Assembly: GCF_014306155.1 (NCBI RefSeq)
Contig: NZ_JACRWH010000003.1
Span: 1 to 64,000 of the forward strand
Source: Holdemanella hominis
Lineage (GTDB): Bacteria; Bacillota_I; Bacilli_A; Erysipelotrichales; Erysipelotrichaceae
DNA: 64,000 nucleotides
Direction: 5' to 3'
The notes beneath the pieces were generated by a model. It made no database searches, had not been told where the DNA came from, and saw only the letters and a program-made list of their open reading frames with translations. Both the position numbers and the translations under genes were made by a program. Below are positions 17,785 to 26,446 of this stretch, piece by piece (the first letter of the stretch is position 1; each line of letters opens with the position of its first letter).

Positions 17785-17914
17785 TTGATAAAACAATTCA
17801 ATGTGGTACAATATAAATGAAAAGAGAGCACCTAATAAGGAGTTCTCCTTGAGAAAATGTATAGTTATGAAAAAACTACTTTAATTTCTTGCCGGAATAT
17901 CGAGGTAGTTTTTT
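17785..17914 (+). ncRNA. Possible small plus-strand transcript
   Basis: A promoter-like TTGATA-16-TACAAT (17785-17812) is followed by an AAGGAG site, a 40-odd-codon frame from the ATG at 17857, and a terminator-like AAACTAC...GTAGTTTTTTC (17871-17914). It converges on the Fic remnant. Could be an RNA, a tiny peptide gene or chance. Confidence 0.35.
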
Positions 17915-18215
17915 CTTATGTCTTTTCATTTTATGTATTTGTTTGTCCATATCTTCAATTATATGAAGTAGATTTAAAATTGCTTTAGCAATCTGAACCA
18001 ATCTGTGGATAATCACTAACAAAATCGACAAGAATATTGTTATAATTAAGTGGCGAAAACTCCATAGCTTGCTGTGGAGATGAAAGCCACTTAAATATAA
18101 CGAAACCATTTTGTTCTTTTATTTCAGGAGAACCATCATAAGGTAATAAGTTCAATCTAGCTTGACAATCCGCTTTAGCTTCTAATAACGCCTGTATTTT
18201 AACCAAATCATTCAT
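17876..18215 (-). pseudogene. Remnant of a Fic-family gene (5' part)
   Basis: Starts MNDLVKIQALLEAKADCQAR with LNLLPYDGSPEIKEQNG, which I recognise as the N-terminus of a Fic-family protein, behind a good AAGGAG. After about 37 residues the sequence leaves the family and the frame closes at 17985. The next frame continues with a basic tail (KMKRHKKKLPR) to 17876. The Fic motif HPFxxGNxR is absent. Probably a deletion scar; assignment from recalled family sequence. Confidence 0.45.
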
Positions 18216-18228
18216 AATTTCACTCCTT

Positions 18229-18267
18229 AGGGAACTTTTATTACATATAATACTTAATAAGTTCCCT
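18229..18267. repeat. 39-bp inverted repeat A (operator or hairpin)
   Basis: AGGGAACTT ... AAGTTCCCT with a 21-nt AT-rich centre. On the minus strand it abuts the ribosome site of the Fic remnant. A near-copy lies at 18441-18479. Confidence 0.6.
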
Positions 18268-18287
18268 ATATTTTCTTGTACTTAATT

Positions 18288-18376
18288 AAAAAAATGAGGA
18301 TGAGTTCTAAGTCATCCTCGGTTCGGGCTCCTCACCCTGCATTTTAATTTAAATTGAATTTAGCTCCTCGCCATTC
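18288..18376 (-). ncRNA. Small RNA candidate between twin inverted repeats
   Basis: Promoter TTGAAG-18-TATAAT (18412-18383) and a terminator with arms GAGGATGA/TCATCCTC plus seven Ts (18288-18319) define an RNA of about 88 nt. It contains GAGGAGC twice (the second as GGGTGAGGAGCCC). Position upstream of a Fic-type gene suggests a regulatory or antitoxin-like role. Family not recognised. Confidence 0.55.
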
Positions 18377-18440
18377 GAATGTATTATATCATGAGTCATC
18401 TAAGAACTTCAACTTTTCGCAACAACTACAATTAAAACTT

Positions 18441-18479
18441 AGGGAACTTTTATAATCATATTACACGCAAATGTTCCCT
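18441..18479. repeat. 39-bp inverted repeat B
   Basis: AGGGAACTT ... TGTTCCCT, same span as repeat A. On the plus strand it is followed by ATTTTTATCTTTTTG and could terminate transcription. Confidence 0.6.
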
Positions 18480-18630
18480 ATTTTTATCTTTTTGTTTTGT
18501 TGTGTATAAATCATCAACTTCTCGTAATATTTATACACACAAGAAAAAATCCAAATTAGCATAATTTCAAACTATTTTGGACTATTGTTAATCATTTTAT
18601 CGGAACAATCCAAAGCCATTTAACGGAACA

Positions 18631-19047
18631 TTACAAGTTCTTACCAAGCTCATTTGCTCTTTTCATGACTTCTTTATGATTTATCGCATCGTTCGCATCA
18701 CCAATACCTGCACCAGTCACAATCCCTTTTAATTCTGCCTTTTCAAAATAGTCAACCCAACCTTGAAGTCCATTATAAGCTTTCTCAAATGCACTTTCCT
18801 CATCTTCGGCAGCCGTTGCAATCATATAGATATCTCTAAATGCATAATCACTATTATAAAGTGGATTTAAACGGTCTAGTAATGTTTTCATTTGACCACA
18901 CATTTCATAATAGTAGATAGGCGTTGCATATACAATGATCTCAGCTTCCTTTACCTTTTCCATAATGTCTGCCACATCATCTTTTAATACACAACAACCA
19001 CTCTTTATACAAGATAAGCAACCTATACAATACTGAATTGACTTTCC
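18631..19047 (-). pseudogene. Flavodoxin-family NAD(P)H oxidoreductase, 5' deleted
   Basis: Encodes QYCIGCLSCIKSGCCVLKDD, then ATPIYYYEMCGQMKTLLDRL, characteristic of flavodoxin-family proteins with a CxxCxxC element. The N-terminal FMN phosphate loop (GSPR...) is missing. The open frame is closed by a TAA at 19050, with only scrambled sequence between it and an AGGAGG near 19108. Translation could in principle start at the GTG at 18975 (114 aa) but the product would lack FMN binding. Confidence 0.75.
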
Positions 19048-19093
19048 TTATCATGCCCCTCATCAATAGCGCCTCTTTGTCATCTTAACCTTA

Positions 19094-19145
19094 TTGACAC
19101 AATTACCTCCTGATATTAGTATAATACCTAAATCTGACTTTAGGT
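19094..19145 (+). promoter_or_regulatory. MerR-type promoter and operator
   Basis: TTGACA and TATAAT are separated by 20 bp, longer than normal as in MerR-controlled promoters. An inverted repeat ACCTAAA-N6-TTTAGGT (19126-19145) follows. It precedes the merR gene and faces the broken flavodoxin gene. Confidence 0.55.
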
Positions 19146-19161
19146 CGAGAAAGGAATCACT

Positions 19162-19599
19162 ATGTATACAATTGGACAAGTATCTGAAATGTTTGATTTA
19201 CCCATTTCTACCCTTCGATATTATGATAAAGAAGGATTTTTCCCTCATTTAGTTCGCAAAGGCAATATTCGCTATTTCAGCAATCATGAAATTGAAGCTT
19301 TACATCTTATTGAGTGTTTAAAGAAATCTGGTCTTGGCATTAAAGAAATCAATCAATTCTTTAGTTGGGTTTCTGAAGGAAGTGCAAGTTTTGAAAAGAG
19401 AAAAGAGTTGTTTAAAGCTCGAAAAGAGGCTGTAGAAGCTGAAATCAAAAGTCTTCAAGAAACACTATCTTTATTAGAATTTAAATGTTGGTACTACTCA
19501 AAAGCTATGGAGGATGGTACAGAAGAATACCTTCAGGCTATGCTTCCAGACAAGCTTCCTAGTGACATTCAAAAATTATATGATGCAAGTCACAAATGA
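19162..19599 (+). CDS. MerR-family transcription regulator
   Basis: 145 aa. Classic MerR N-terminus (YTIGQVSEMFDLPISTLRYY, then DKEGFF), wing with NIRYFSNHEIEAL, and a long dimer helix with a C-terminal effector region. It lacks the metal-binding Cys set of true MerR/CueR. It is divergent from the flavodoxin remnant, an arrangement typical of MerR regulators controlling a reductase. AGAAAGGAAT precedes the ATG. Confidence 0.92.
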   Translation: MYTIGQVSEMFDLPISTLRYYDKEGFFPHLVRKGNIRYFSNHEIEALHLIECLKKSGLGIKEINQFFSWVSEGSASFEKRKELFKARKEAVEAEIKSLQETLSLLEFKCWYYSKAMEDGTEEYLQAMLPDKLPSDIQKLYDASHK

Positions 19600-19600
19600 C

Positions 19601-19627
19601 AAAAGGAGCAGATATTCTGCTCCAAAG
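19601..19627. terminator. Terminator between merR and the phosphorylase operon
   Basis: Stem GGAGCAGA/TCTGCTCC (19605-19623) with a TTTT run on the minus strand, ending the lacto-N-biose operon. Confidence 0.6.
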
Positions 19628-19672
19628 CTTTTCAAAACCAGCTGGCTCGTTCTGATTTTGATTGACTGATTC

Positions 19673-21817
19673 TTAAATTTCAAACCATTTGATTTCACAA
19701 GCATCCAATTCAACTTCGAAACTTGTTCCATCACCCTTATACACGGTAGTTGTCTGTGGTTCGTATGTATTATTGACAACACAGAAACTGTTTGTAGAAG
19801 GATATACGTTGATATCCACATTGTAGTTGTCGGAATACCAGCGTTTCATTTCTTCTTCTTTGTGTGCCGCAAAGAAGATTGCACGATACAATAGTCTTAC
19901 ATTTTCAAAACTAAATGGAAGACCATTCATATACACACCGCGACCTTTTCCATACTCATTTACAGCTAAATTAACATGTAGATCTTTTTCAGCCAAGATT
20001 TCGGTTTCTGGAAGAGCATATACATCATTTACACATTCTCCCCAATCTTCATGTTCTAATTGTTCTGTAATGAAGTGGTCTGGATGTACTTGCCAATTGT
20101 ATTTGTCTGTATGCATTGTAAAACCTAATTCTTTATCCACACCTAGCACATCGTATAAAGTGAAGAATTTACCGTTGCGGTTAATAGCTGTTGGCTCACC
20201 AACACCGATGAATCCACCACCCTGGTCTACATAACGACGAAGAGCTGTAATCACGGGTTCATCAAATTCGGCTCCACCACTAAAGCTAGTGTATGCAGAA
20301 CCAATGTTCATCACAACGTCCATATCATCTAAGATTGTTGGATCTTTACGAATATCATCAAAACTAATGAAATGAACATCAAATGGGAAACCACTCAACG
20401 CCTCCATTACACCTGTATATGAATAGATTTGTTTGTACCAAATGGCATGGTGAACCAAGTGTGTTCCCCAACGACGAAGTTCTCCCCAACTATTAATTAC
20501 ACCCACTTTTAATAAGTTTAATGGAACTTGTTGGTTCACATGAGAATATAGCGTACGGAATTCGTCACATACCTTTTCAATATAGTCAATGAATTCAGGA
20601 AAATCCAATGCCAATTTTAAATATCCACCATAACCAATACGATCGACTGGACTACGTAAAATAGCTCTACGAGCCGTTACCCAATTGACCTTAGCTTCTT
20701 TTAATGGATCACCATTTTCATGGAAAACATCTGGGAAGAAGTATGGTAAGAACCTTCCTTCTGTATACTTGACACCCTTAATATCGGAAATTAAACGAAG
20801 TGTTGTACCAGAACCAACCGATCCTACAACCGCATCCAATCCAATGGATTCAAAATATTTTCCAAATGGCTCTGTACCAATCCAGTGATCACCTAAAAAC
20901 ATCATGGCTTCTTTTCCATATTCATGACAAATATCTACAAATTTCTTCGCTAATTTACTAACTTCACGTTGTTGGAAATCCATGAAATCACGATATTCCT
21001 TAGTTGGAACACAGAAAGTTGAGTTATTAAATCCTTTGTTGATAATATATTCAGCTCTAAATGGATAGCCCACTTCTTTTTCAAACTGTTCCAAAATATA
21101 TGGAGATACAGAAGCACTATATCCAAACCAATCTACAAATTTTTCGCGTGCAAATTCATCAAATTGAAGCGTGAATTGGTGAAAGAAAGTTGTAAAACGA
21201 ACAACGTCTACATCATCTCTTTCTTCACAGAATTTTCTAAATTTATCCAATACATATTTTTGTGTTTTAGGTTGTCGAACATCAAAAGTCATTTGATGTT
21301 CTTCACCCTGCCAATCGTTCGTTAGAGCATTATACATATGTACAGGATCCCAAATCACAAATGCCAAGAAACTGACAGTATACGCATGATACGGAATTGT
21401 ATCATGAATAATCACTTCACCCGTTTCTTCATCATAATCCCAATTTGTGATGACTTCATCCGTCGTACGGTCAATGACTTCCCACCATCTGTGATTATCT
21501 TTTGTGTTTGGTTTTAATTGATCCTTATAGAAATGCTGCATGATTTGAATTTTTAATTCGGTTGACTTTGCGGTCACAAAATCACTCATCAAATACATCT
21601 GTTGGATTTCATCTGGATTTGCCTTTGCCCACGCATTATCTTTTCTTGTCGTATAGTAAGTCGCATATTGCTTAATATCCATCTTACGCAATTCTTCTGG
21701 CATATCCGTTCCGTCACAGTCACGGATGGCATCGGCTTTCCATCGATTAATAATCTCAATTGTTGCATCAATTACATCAACATCTGTCGGTACAGTTACT
21801 CTGCCTGTTTCAATCAT
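19673..21817 (-). CDS. lnpA: 1,3-beta-galactosyl-N-acetylhexosamine phosphorylase (GH112)
   Basis: 714 aa from the ATG at 21817 (GGAGAAAATAAA upstream; earlier in-frame ATGs lie in the previous gene). The N-terminus TGRVTVPTD, the region MFLGDHWIGTEPFG (expected general-acid Asp near residue 310) and the GGAEFDEPV/GGGFIGVGEPTA C-terminal glutamine-amidotransferase-like domain match the GH112 family. The enzyme phosphorolyses lacto-N-biose or galacto-N-biose from milk glycans or mucin to galactose-1-phosphate and the N-acetylhexosamine in the cytoplasm. It ends the transporter operon. The kinase and Leloir genes often found with it are not nearby. Confidence 0.93.
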   Translation of the reverse strand: MIETGRVTVPTDVDVIDATIEIINRWKADAIRDCDGTDMPEELRKMDIKQYATYYTTRKDNAWAKANPDEIQQMYLMSDFVTAKSTELKIQIMQHFYKDQLKPNTKDNHRWWEVIDRTTDEVITNWDYDEETGEVIIHDTIPYHAYTVSFLAFVIWDPVHMYNALTNDWQGEEHQMTFDVRQPKTQKYVLDKFRKFCEERDDVDVVRFTTFFHQFTLQFDEFAREKFVDWFGYSASVSPYILEQFEKEVGYPFRAEYIINKGFNNSTFCVPTKEYRDFMDFQQREVSKLAKKFVDICHEYGKEAMMFLGDHWIGTEPFGKYFESIGLDAVVGSVGSGTTLRLISDIKGVKYTEGRFLPYFFPDVFHENGDPLKEAKVNWVTARRAILRSPVDRIGYGGYLKLALDFPEFIDYIEKVCDEFRTLYSHVNQQVPLNLLKVGVINSWGELRRWGTHLVHHAIWYKQIYSYTGVMEALSGFPFDVHFISFDDIRKDPTILDDMDVVMNIGSAYTSFSGGAEFDEPVITALRRYVDQGGGFIGVGEPTAINRNGKFFTLYDVLGVDKELGFTMHTDKYNWQVHPDHFITEQLEHEDWGECVNDVYALPETEILAEKDLHVNLAVNEYGKGRGVYMNGLPFSFENVRLLYRAIFFAAHKEEEMKRWYSDNYNVDINVYPSTNSFCVVNNTYEPQTTTVYKGDGTSFEVELDACEIKWFEI

Positions 21818-21833
21818 TTTATTTTCTCCTAAA

Positions 21834-22925
21834 CTAGTCAATTCTATTTTCAGTTTCCATATCAAAGAAATGTATTTTTGATAAATCCATTGTTAATTTA
21901 ATTGTTGAATGTGCTTCGGGTTCCAAACGAGAATTTACTTTGGCACACATTTTTTGTCCATTTAAAGTACCATGCAAAATATATTCATGGCCCAATAGTT
22001 CGGCCACTTCAATTTCAAAATCAAAGTTAGCACTCGGATATGTATCGGCCACTATACCCTCACCATGCAAATCTTCTGGACGAATACCCATGATAATTTC
22101 TTTTCCTTGGTAACTAGAAAGTTTTTCTCTATACATCAAAGGAATTTCAATCTTCATATCCTCCACTTGGAAGAAACCATTTGCATACGTACCCTTAACA
22201 AAGTTCGTTGCAGGCGCACCCAAGAATCCAGCTACGAATAAATTTGCCGGATTATTGTAAATTTCTTTAGGCGTACCAATCTGCTGGATATAACCACCTT
22301 TCATAACAACAATACGATCGGCCATCGTCATGGCTTCGGTTTGATCATGTGTTACATAAATGGTAGTAGCTCCAATACGTTCATGAAGCTGAATGATTTC
22401 CGAACGCATTTGTACACGCAATTTCGCATCCAAGTTTGAAAGTGGCTCATCCATTAAGAATACCTTCGCATTACGAACGATAGCACGCCCCAAGGCAACA
22501 CGCTGTCTTTGACCACCTGATAAAGCTTTTGGTTTACGATCCAAATAAGGTTCAATCTCCAAAATACGAGCAGCTTCATGCACACGCTTATCAATTTCTT
22601 CCTTACTATACTTACGTAATTTCAAACCAAAGGCCATATTCTCATATACACTCATATGAGGGTATAACGCATAAGACTGGAATACCATCGCAATATCACG
22701 ATCTTTTGGTTCCACATCATTCATTCTTTTTCCATCAATGTAGAAATCACCGGCACTAATCTCTTCCAAACCAGCAATCATACGAAGTGTTGTTGATTTA
22801 CCACATCCACTTGGTCCTACAAACACAATAAACTCTTTATCTTTCACTTCTAAATTAAAGTCAAATACAGCCTGAACATTGTTGTCATATATTTTATCAA
22901 CATGCTGCAATGATAATTCTGCCAT
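21834..22925 (-). CDS. Sugar ABC transporter ATP-binding protein (MsmK/UgpC type)
   Basis: 363 aa. Walker A GPSGCGKST near 38, signature LSGGQRQRVALGRA near 135, Walker B VFLMDEPLSNLDAKLR, and a C-terminal TOBE/OB regulatory domain (IRPEDLHGE...). This is the carbohydrate class (CUT1). It lies between the transporter membrane genes and the phosphorylase gene, 16 nt before the latter. Energises lacto-N-biose-type disaccharide import by inference from its operon. Confidence 0.93.
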   Translation of the reverse strand: MAELSLQHVDKIYDNNVQAVFDFNLEVKDKEFIVFVGPSGCGKSTTLRMIAGLEEISAGDFYIDGKRMNDVEPKDRDIAMVFQSYALYPHMSVYENMAFGLKLRKYSKEEIDKRVHEAARILEIEPYLDRKPKALSGGQRQRVALGRAIVRNAKVFLMDEPLSNLDAKLRVQMRSEIIQLHERIGATTIYVTHDQTEAMTMADRIVVMKGGYIQQIGTPKEIYNNPANLFVAGFLGAPATNFVKGTYANGFFQVEDMKIEIPLMYREKLSSYQGKEIIMGIRPEDLHGEGIVADTYPSANFDFEIEVAELLGHEYILHGTLNGQKMCAKVNSRLEPEAHSTIKLTMDLSKIHFFDMETENRID

Positions 22926-22936
22926 ACTTCTTCCTC

Positions 22937-23110
22937 CTATTTATGTTTTCGATTGTATAGAAACAATAATGTTAGTAAGCCTGTCAATCCAACGATTTCG
23001 ATCATTAAATTACGAACACTTACCGTCTTCTGTGCCCAAATGATCATACCTAAGAACACAAAGAATAAAACGATCATAATTATGTTCATTACTTTATTTT
23101 CATCTCTCAT
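22937..23110 (-). CDS. Small two-helix membrane protein of the sugar operon
   Basis: 57 aa with two hydrophobic helices (IIMIVLFFVFLGMIIWAQ and IVGLTGLLTLLFLYN) and a basic end (RKHK). AAGGTG a few bases upstream supports the ATG at 23110; a GTG at 23119 is the alternative. It is between permease and ATPase genes, 10 nt after the permease stop. Similar tiny proteins (I believe DUF6903) occur in such operons; role unknown, perhaps a transporter accessory. Confidence 0.75.
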   Translation of the reverse strand: MRDENKVMNIIMIVLFFVFLGMIIWAQKTVSVRNLMIEIVGLTGLLTLLFLYNRKHK

Positions 23111-23120
23111 ATTAGACACC

Positions 23121-23981
23121 TTACTCTTTCATTCCACCAATACTCATGCCCTGTGTAATCTTCTTTTGAACACAAATATAAAGAACTAACGTTGGAATCA
23201 TAACAATTACCAACCCAGCATACATGACACCAAAGTTTGCCTGTGACTTCGCATCCGCCATTAAGTATTTAACACCAACGGCCAACGTAGCATTTTCTTT
23301 ATCCATAAAAGTAAATGCGATAATATATTCATTCCAGAAAGCCAAGAATTGAAATAGGATAACCGTAATAATACTTGGTCTTGCCATGGGAATCATAATC
23401 TTAGTCATTGTCTTAAAGTAGCCACAACCATCAATGCGAGCCGCCTCTTCATACGCCTTAGGCAACGTTTTAAAATAACCTGTCAACAAATAGATTGTGA
23501 AAGGTAGGGCCGTTGCCGCATACACGACAGAAAGCCAGAACTTACTATTTAAGAAAAAGTCAATTCCAAGCTTAATATCCGCATTAAATAACATTAAGAA
23601 AATTGGCAAAACAATATAGTTCACATTTACGAAAAGTCCAGCCATGAAAAGTCCATTAAAGAATTTCTTTCCCACAAAGTCAAATCGTGCCAAAACATAC
23701 GATGCAGGAAGAGCCACCACCAATAGAATGACTAATGATAGTGCTGTTACAATGATTGTATTTAATAAATAATCACCCATTCTTGCCTTCACAAAGGCAT
23801 CCGCAAAGTTTGACCACAATATTTGTTTTGGAAGATCAAATGGATTTCCACTCACCAATTCCAATTGCGATTTTAAAGATGCAAGGAATACCCATGCGAT
23901 GGGTACAATAATCGAAATAGCTAATGTGATCAGTGCCACATAAACAAAGATCTTGTATAAAGGAAAATTATGTTTCTTCAT
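23121..23981 (-). CDS. Sugar ABC permease, MalG type
   Basis: 286 aa, six membrane helices; the ABC coupling segment YEEAARIDGCGYFKTMTKIMIP is near residue 185. CUT1 family inner-membrane subunit, partner of the gene upstream (11-nt gap). Confidence 0.93.
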   Translation of the reverse strand: MKKHNFPLYKIFVYVALITLAISIIVPIAWVFLASLKSQLELVSGNPFDLPKQILWSNFADAFVKARMGDYLLNTIIVTALSLVILLVVALPASYVLARFDFVGKKFFNGLFMAGLFVNVNYIVLPIFLMLFNADIKLGIDFFLNSKFWLSVVYAATALPFTIYLLTGYFKTLPKAYEEAARIDGCGYFKTMTKIMIPMARPSIITVILFQFLAFWNEYIIAFTFMDKENATLAVGVKYLMADAKSQANFGVMYAGLVIVMIPTLVLYICVQKKITQGMSIGGMKE

Positions 23982-23992
23982 ATCTCATCCTC

Positions 23993-24874
23993 CTAATACT
24001 GTAATACATCACGTTCAGTGATCTTATTTATGATGGCTGATAAGGCAAATGAGAATACGAAGATACATACTCCAACGGCCATACCAAATCCGTATTTACC
24101 AGCGAACGCATTGTTATACATATAGTTCAATGCCACTTCACTTCCTAGATTTCCCTCACTTGTCAATTGAACGAACATAAATGATAAGTTGATTGTAGAA
24201 ATTACGAAGAAAGTTAAAGTTGTACGAATGTTATCCCAAATCAAAGGTAAAGTAATCATAAAGAACTGTCTGACTTTACTAGCCCCCTCAAGGCTTGCAG
24301 CCTCATATAGGTTTTCTGGAATACTCGACATACTCGACATATACATAACCATATAATAACCAATGGCCTGCCATACAAGGGCACCAATTATAGAATAGTT
24401 AATAACATCTGGATTTCCCATCCATTGTTGTTGTAAAGACGAAAGTCCAATCATACCAAAGAACGTATTTAAAATACCATTCGTAGGTTGATAAATAGCT
24501 GAGAAAATACCTACAATAACAACAATACTCAAAATGTTTGGAATGTAGAAAATAACACGGAAGAAGTTTTTTCCAACAAACTCTTCACGAGTTAATAATG
24601 TCGCAAACAATACGGCCAACACCAAAGTGATGATCGTGATCAATACAACATACAAGATTGTATTTTGCATAGCCTCAATAAAACGCATGTCGTTAAAAAG
24701 AACCTTAAAGTTGAAGAACCCGGCAAAAGTGGCATCACTTACGAAATTGCTCTTTTTAAAGAATGCTGTCTTAAATACATCAATTGTTGGAATCACCATG
24801 AAAATGACGACTAGAATAACGGCTGGTGCAAGACACGCAAATACGAAACGATTTTGTGCTTTCTTTTTATTCAT
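23993..24874 (-). CDS. Sugar ABC permease, MalF type
   Basis: About 293 aa, six helices; coupling segment LYEAASLEGASKVRQFFMITLP near 200. The ATG at 24874 is chosen because GGGAGGT lies 7 nt upstream; the in-frame ATG at 24889 is part of that ribosome site. Forms the channel with the MalG-type subunit. Confidence 0.93.
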   Translation of the reverse strand: MNKKKAQNRFVFACLAPAVILVVIFMVIPTIDVFKTAFFKKSNFVSDATFAGFFNFKVLFNDMRFIEAMQNTILYVVLITIITLVLAVLFATLLTREEFVGKNFFRVIFYIPNILSIVVIVGIFSAIYQPTNGILNTFFGMIGLSSLQQQWMGNPDVINYSIIGALVWQAIGYYMVMYMSSMSSIPENLYEAASLEGASKVRQFFMITLPLIWDNIRTTLTFFVISTINLSFMFVQLTSEGNLGSEVALNYMYNNAFAGKYGFGMAVGVCIFVFSFALSAIINKITERDVLQY

Positions 24875-24891
24875 GAGTTTACCTCCCATCT

Positions 24892-24930
24892 CTTAAAAAG
24901 CGACGAGCAACAATTTGCTCATCGCTTTCA
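24892..24930 (-). terminator. Partial terminator after the binding-protein gene
   Basis: Stem AAAGCGATGAGCAA/TTGCTCGTCGCTTT followed by a few Ts between the binding-protein and permease genes. Such hairpins usually let only part of transcription proceed and keep binding protein in excess. Confidence 0.75.
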
Positions 24931-24936
24931 GTTTAA

Positions 24937-26265
24937 TTATTCAGTTACAGCTTTGTTTTTAGATAATTTAGCCCAAGCATCTACTAATTTGCTTTGGTAA
25001 TCTTTTGCAGTTAATTCACCAGTAGCTAAAGAGTCAATTGAACCAAATACTGTTGCAGCACGGTCAAAGTCTGGTAAGTTATCTGTGTTGTAAGGAGCAA
25101 ATGCACCTAATGCAGCAGAAGCAGTGTCATATACAGAGAAGAATTCTTTTGTATATCCATCTTCCATAGCCGCAATTGTGTCTGACATATGTGTAGTTGG
25201 AACAATGTTTCCACCTTCAGCCATGATCTTAACACCTTCATCAGAATAGATAAACTTCAAGAATGCTTTCGCATCATCTACGTTTTTAGCTTGAGCAGGA
25301 ATCCATACTTGTTCAGTCATAGAACCAACAAAACGTTCACCATCTTTTTCTAATGCAGGCAATGGAAGTAATCCCCAATGATAATCTTCAGGAGTTGTAT
25401 CTGCCATTTCATTAACTACCCAGTCACCATTAGGCATGAATAACGCTTTTCCATCAATGACAGCCTGTTGGTTCATTGTGAAACCATCTTTCGCATTCGC
25501 ATTTGCGACTGTATCAGAATATAAATAATCAGGACTTACTAATTTAGTTAAAATATCGATAGCTTGTTTAGCACCATCTGTATTCCAAGCATCCTTGTCA
25601 TAATTTAATACATTCGTTAATAATTCTTCTCCACCAGTTTCTTTCAACAATGCATTTAATGTGTTGTCAAAATAACCATTTGTTGGATAAGTAAATAATG
25701 CGATACCATCTTTCTTAGCTTGATCACCTAAAGCCCAGAATTCTTCCCAAGTTGTTGGAAGTTCATATTTCTTTCCTTCTCCAACCAATTCAGTATTATA
25801 GAAGAATCCAGCTGGAGTTGTCTTAAGTGGCATCAAATAAGATTTTCCATCACCATAATATTGTACGATACTACTATTTGCATAGTTTTCATCCATACCA
25901 ACTTCTTCAACTACATCTGAAATATCCAATACTTCATGAGTATTTAATTGAGTTTCAGTATATCCAGAAGGCTGACCTAAGTTATAGTAAACAACATCAG
26001 AATATTCACCCTTCGCATTTTCTTTATTCAATACATCAGGCAATTCTTTTTCAAAACGCAATTGAACATCTACATCCGGATTTGCCTTTTCAAAAGCCTT
26101 AGCCAATTTTGTGAATACTTCTTCACCATTACCACCAGAGAAAGAATCAAATTTTAATACACGCTTATCTCCAGAATCAGAATTTTCAGCTGGTTTGCTA
26201 GAACATCCTGCTAGCATAGATGCTGCCATCGCAAATGATAACCCAGCAGTTATAACTTTTTTCAT
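24937..26265 (-). CDS. Sugar ABC transporter substrate-binding lipoprotein
   Basis: 442 aa. Lipoprotein signal with lipobox MLAGC (Cys near 21), then a Ser/Glu-rich linker and an extracellular solute-binding family 1 fold (FEKANPDVDV, MPNGDWVVNEM, SDEGVKIMAEGG). First gene of the operon that ends with the GH112 phosphorylase, so lacto-N-biose/galacto-N-biose is the inferred ligand. A cre-like site overlaps its promoter. Confidence 0.92.
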   Translation of the reverse strand: MKKVITAGLSFAMAASMLAGCSSKPAENSDSGDKRVLKFDSFSGGNGEEVFTKLAKAFEKANPDVDVQLRFEKELPDVLNKENAKGEYSDVVYYNLGQPSGYTETQLNTHEVLDISDVVEEVGMDENYANSSIVQYYGDGKSYLMPLKTTPAGFFYNTELVGEGKKYELPTTWEEFWALGDQAKKDGIALFTYPTNGYFDNTLNALLKETGGEELLTNVLNYDKDAWNTDGAKQAIDILTKLVSPDYLYSDTVANANAKDGFTMNQQAVIDGKALFMPNGDWVVNEMADTTPEDYHWGLLPLPALEKDGERFVGSMTEQVWIPAQAKNVDDAKAFLKFIYSDEGVKIMAEGGNIVPTTHMSDTIAAMEDGYTKEFFSVYDTASAALGAFAPYNTDNLPDFDRAATVFGSIDSLATGELTAKDYQSKLVDAWAKLSKNKAVTE

Positions 26266-26310
26266 ACTTTACCTCCTCATAAATTCGTATGAACCTCTTT
26301 TGACAAGTCT

Positions 26311-26337
26311 AGTATAGTCTATTTGAAAGCGATTTAT
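26311..26337 (-). promoter_or_regulatory. Promoter with cre-like site for the lacto-N-biose operon
   Basis: Minus-strand -10 TATACT at 26316-26311. TGAAAGCGATTTAT (26324-26337) resembles a CcpA cre box and covers the -35 region, suggesting catabolite repression. Confidence 0.5.
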
Positions 26338-26446
26338 CATAAAAATATAGCTCTATATTTTAGATATATTGCGATTTAATAATTTTGACAACAAAATTGA
26401 TAAACAATAGAAAATAATATATAATAATACAAAAAGAGGTGTTTTT

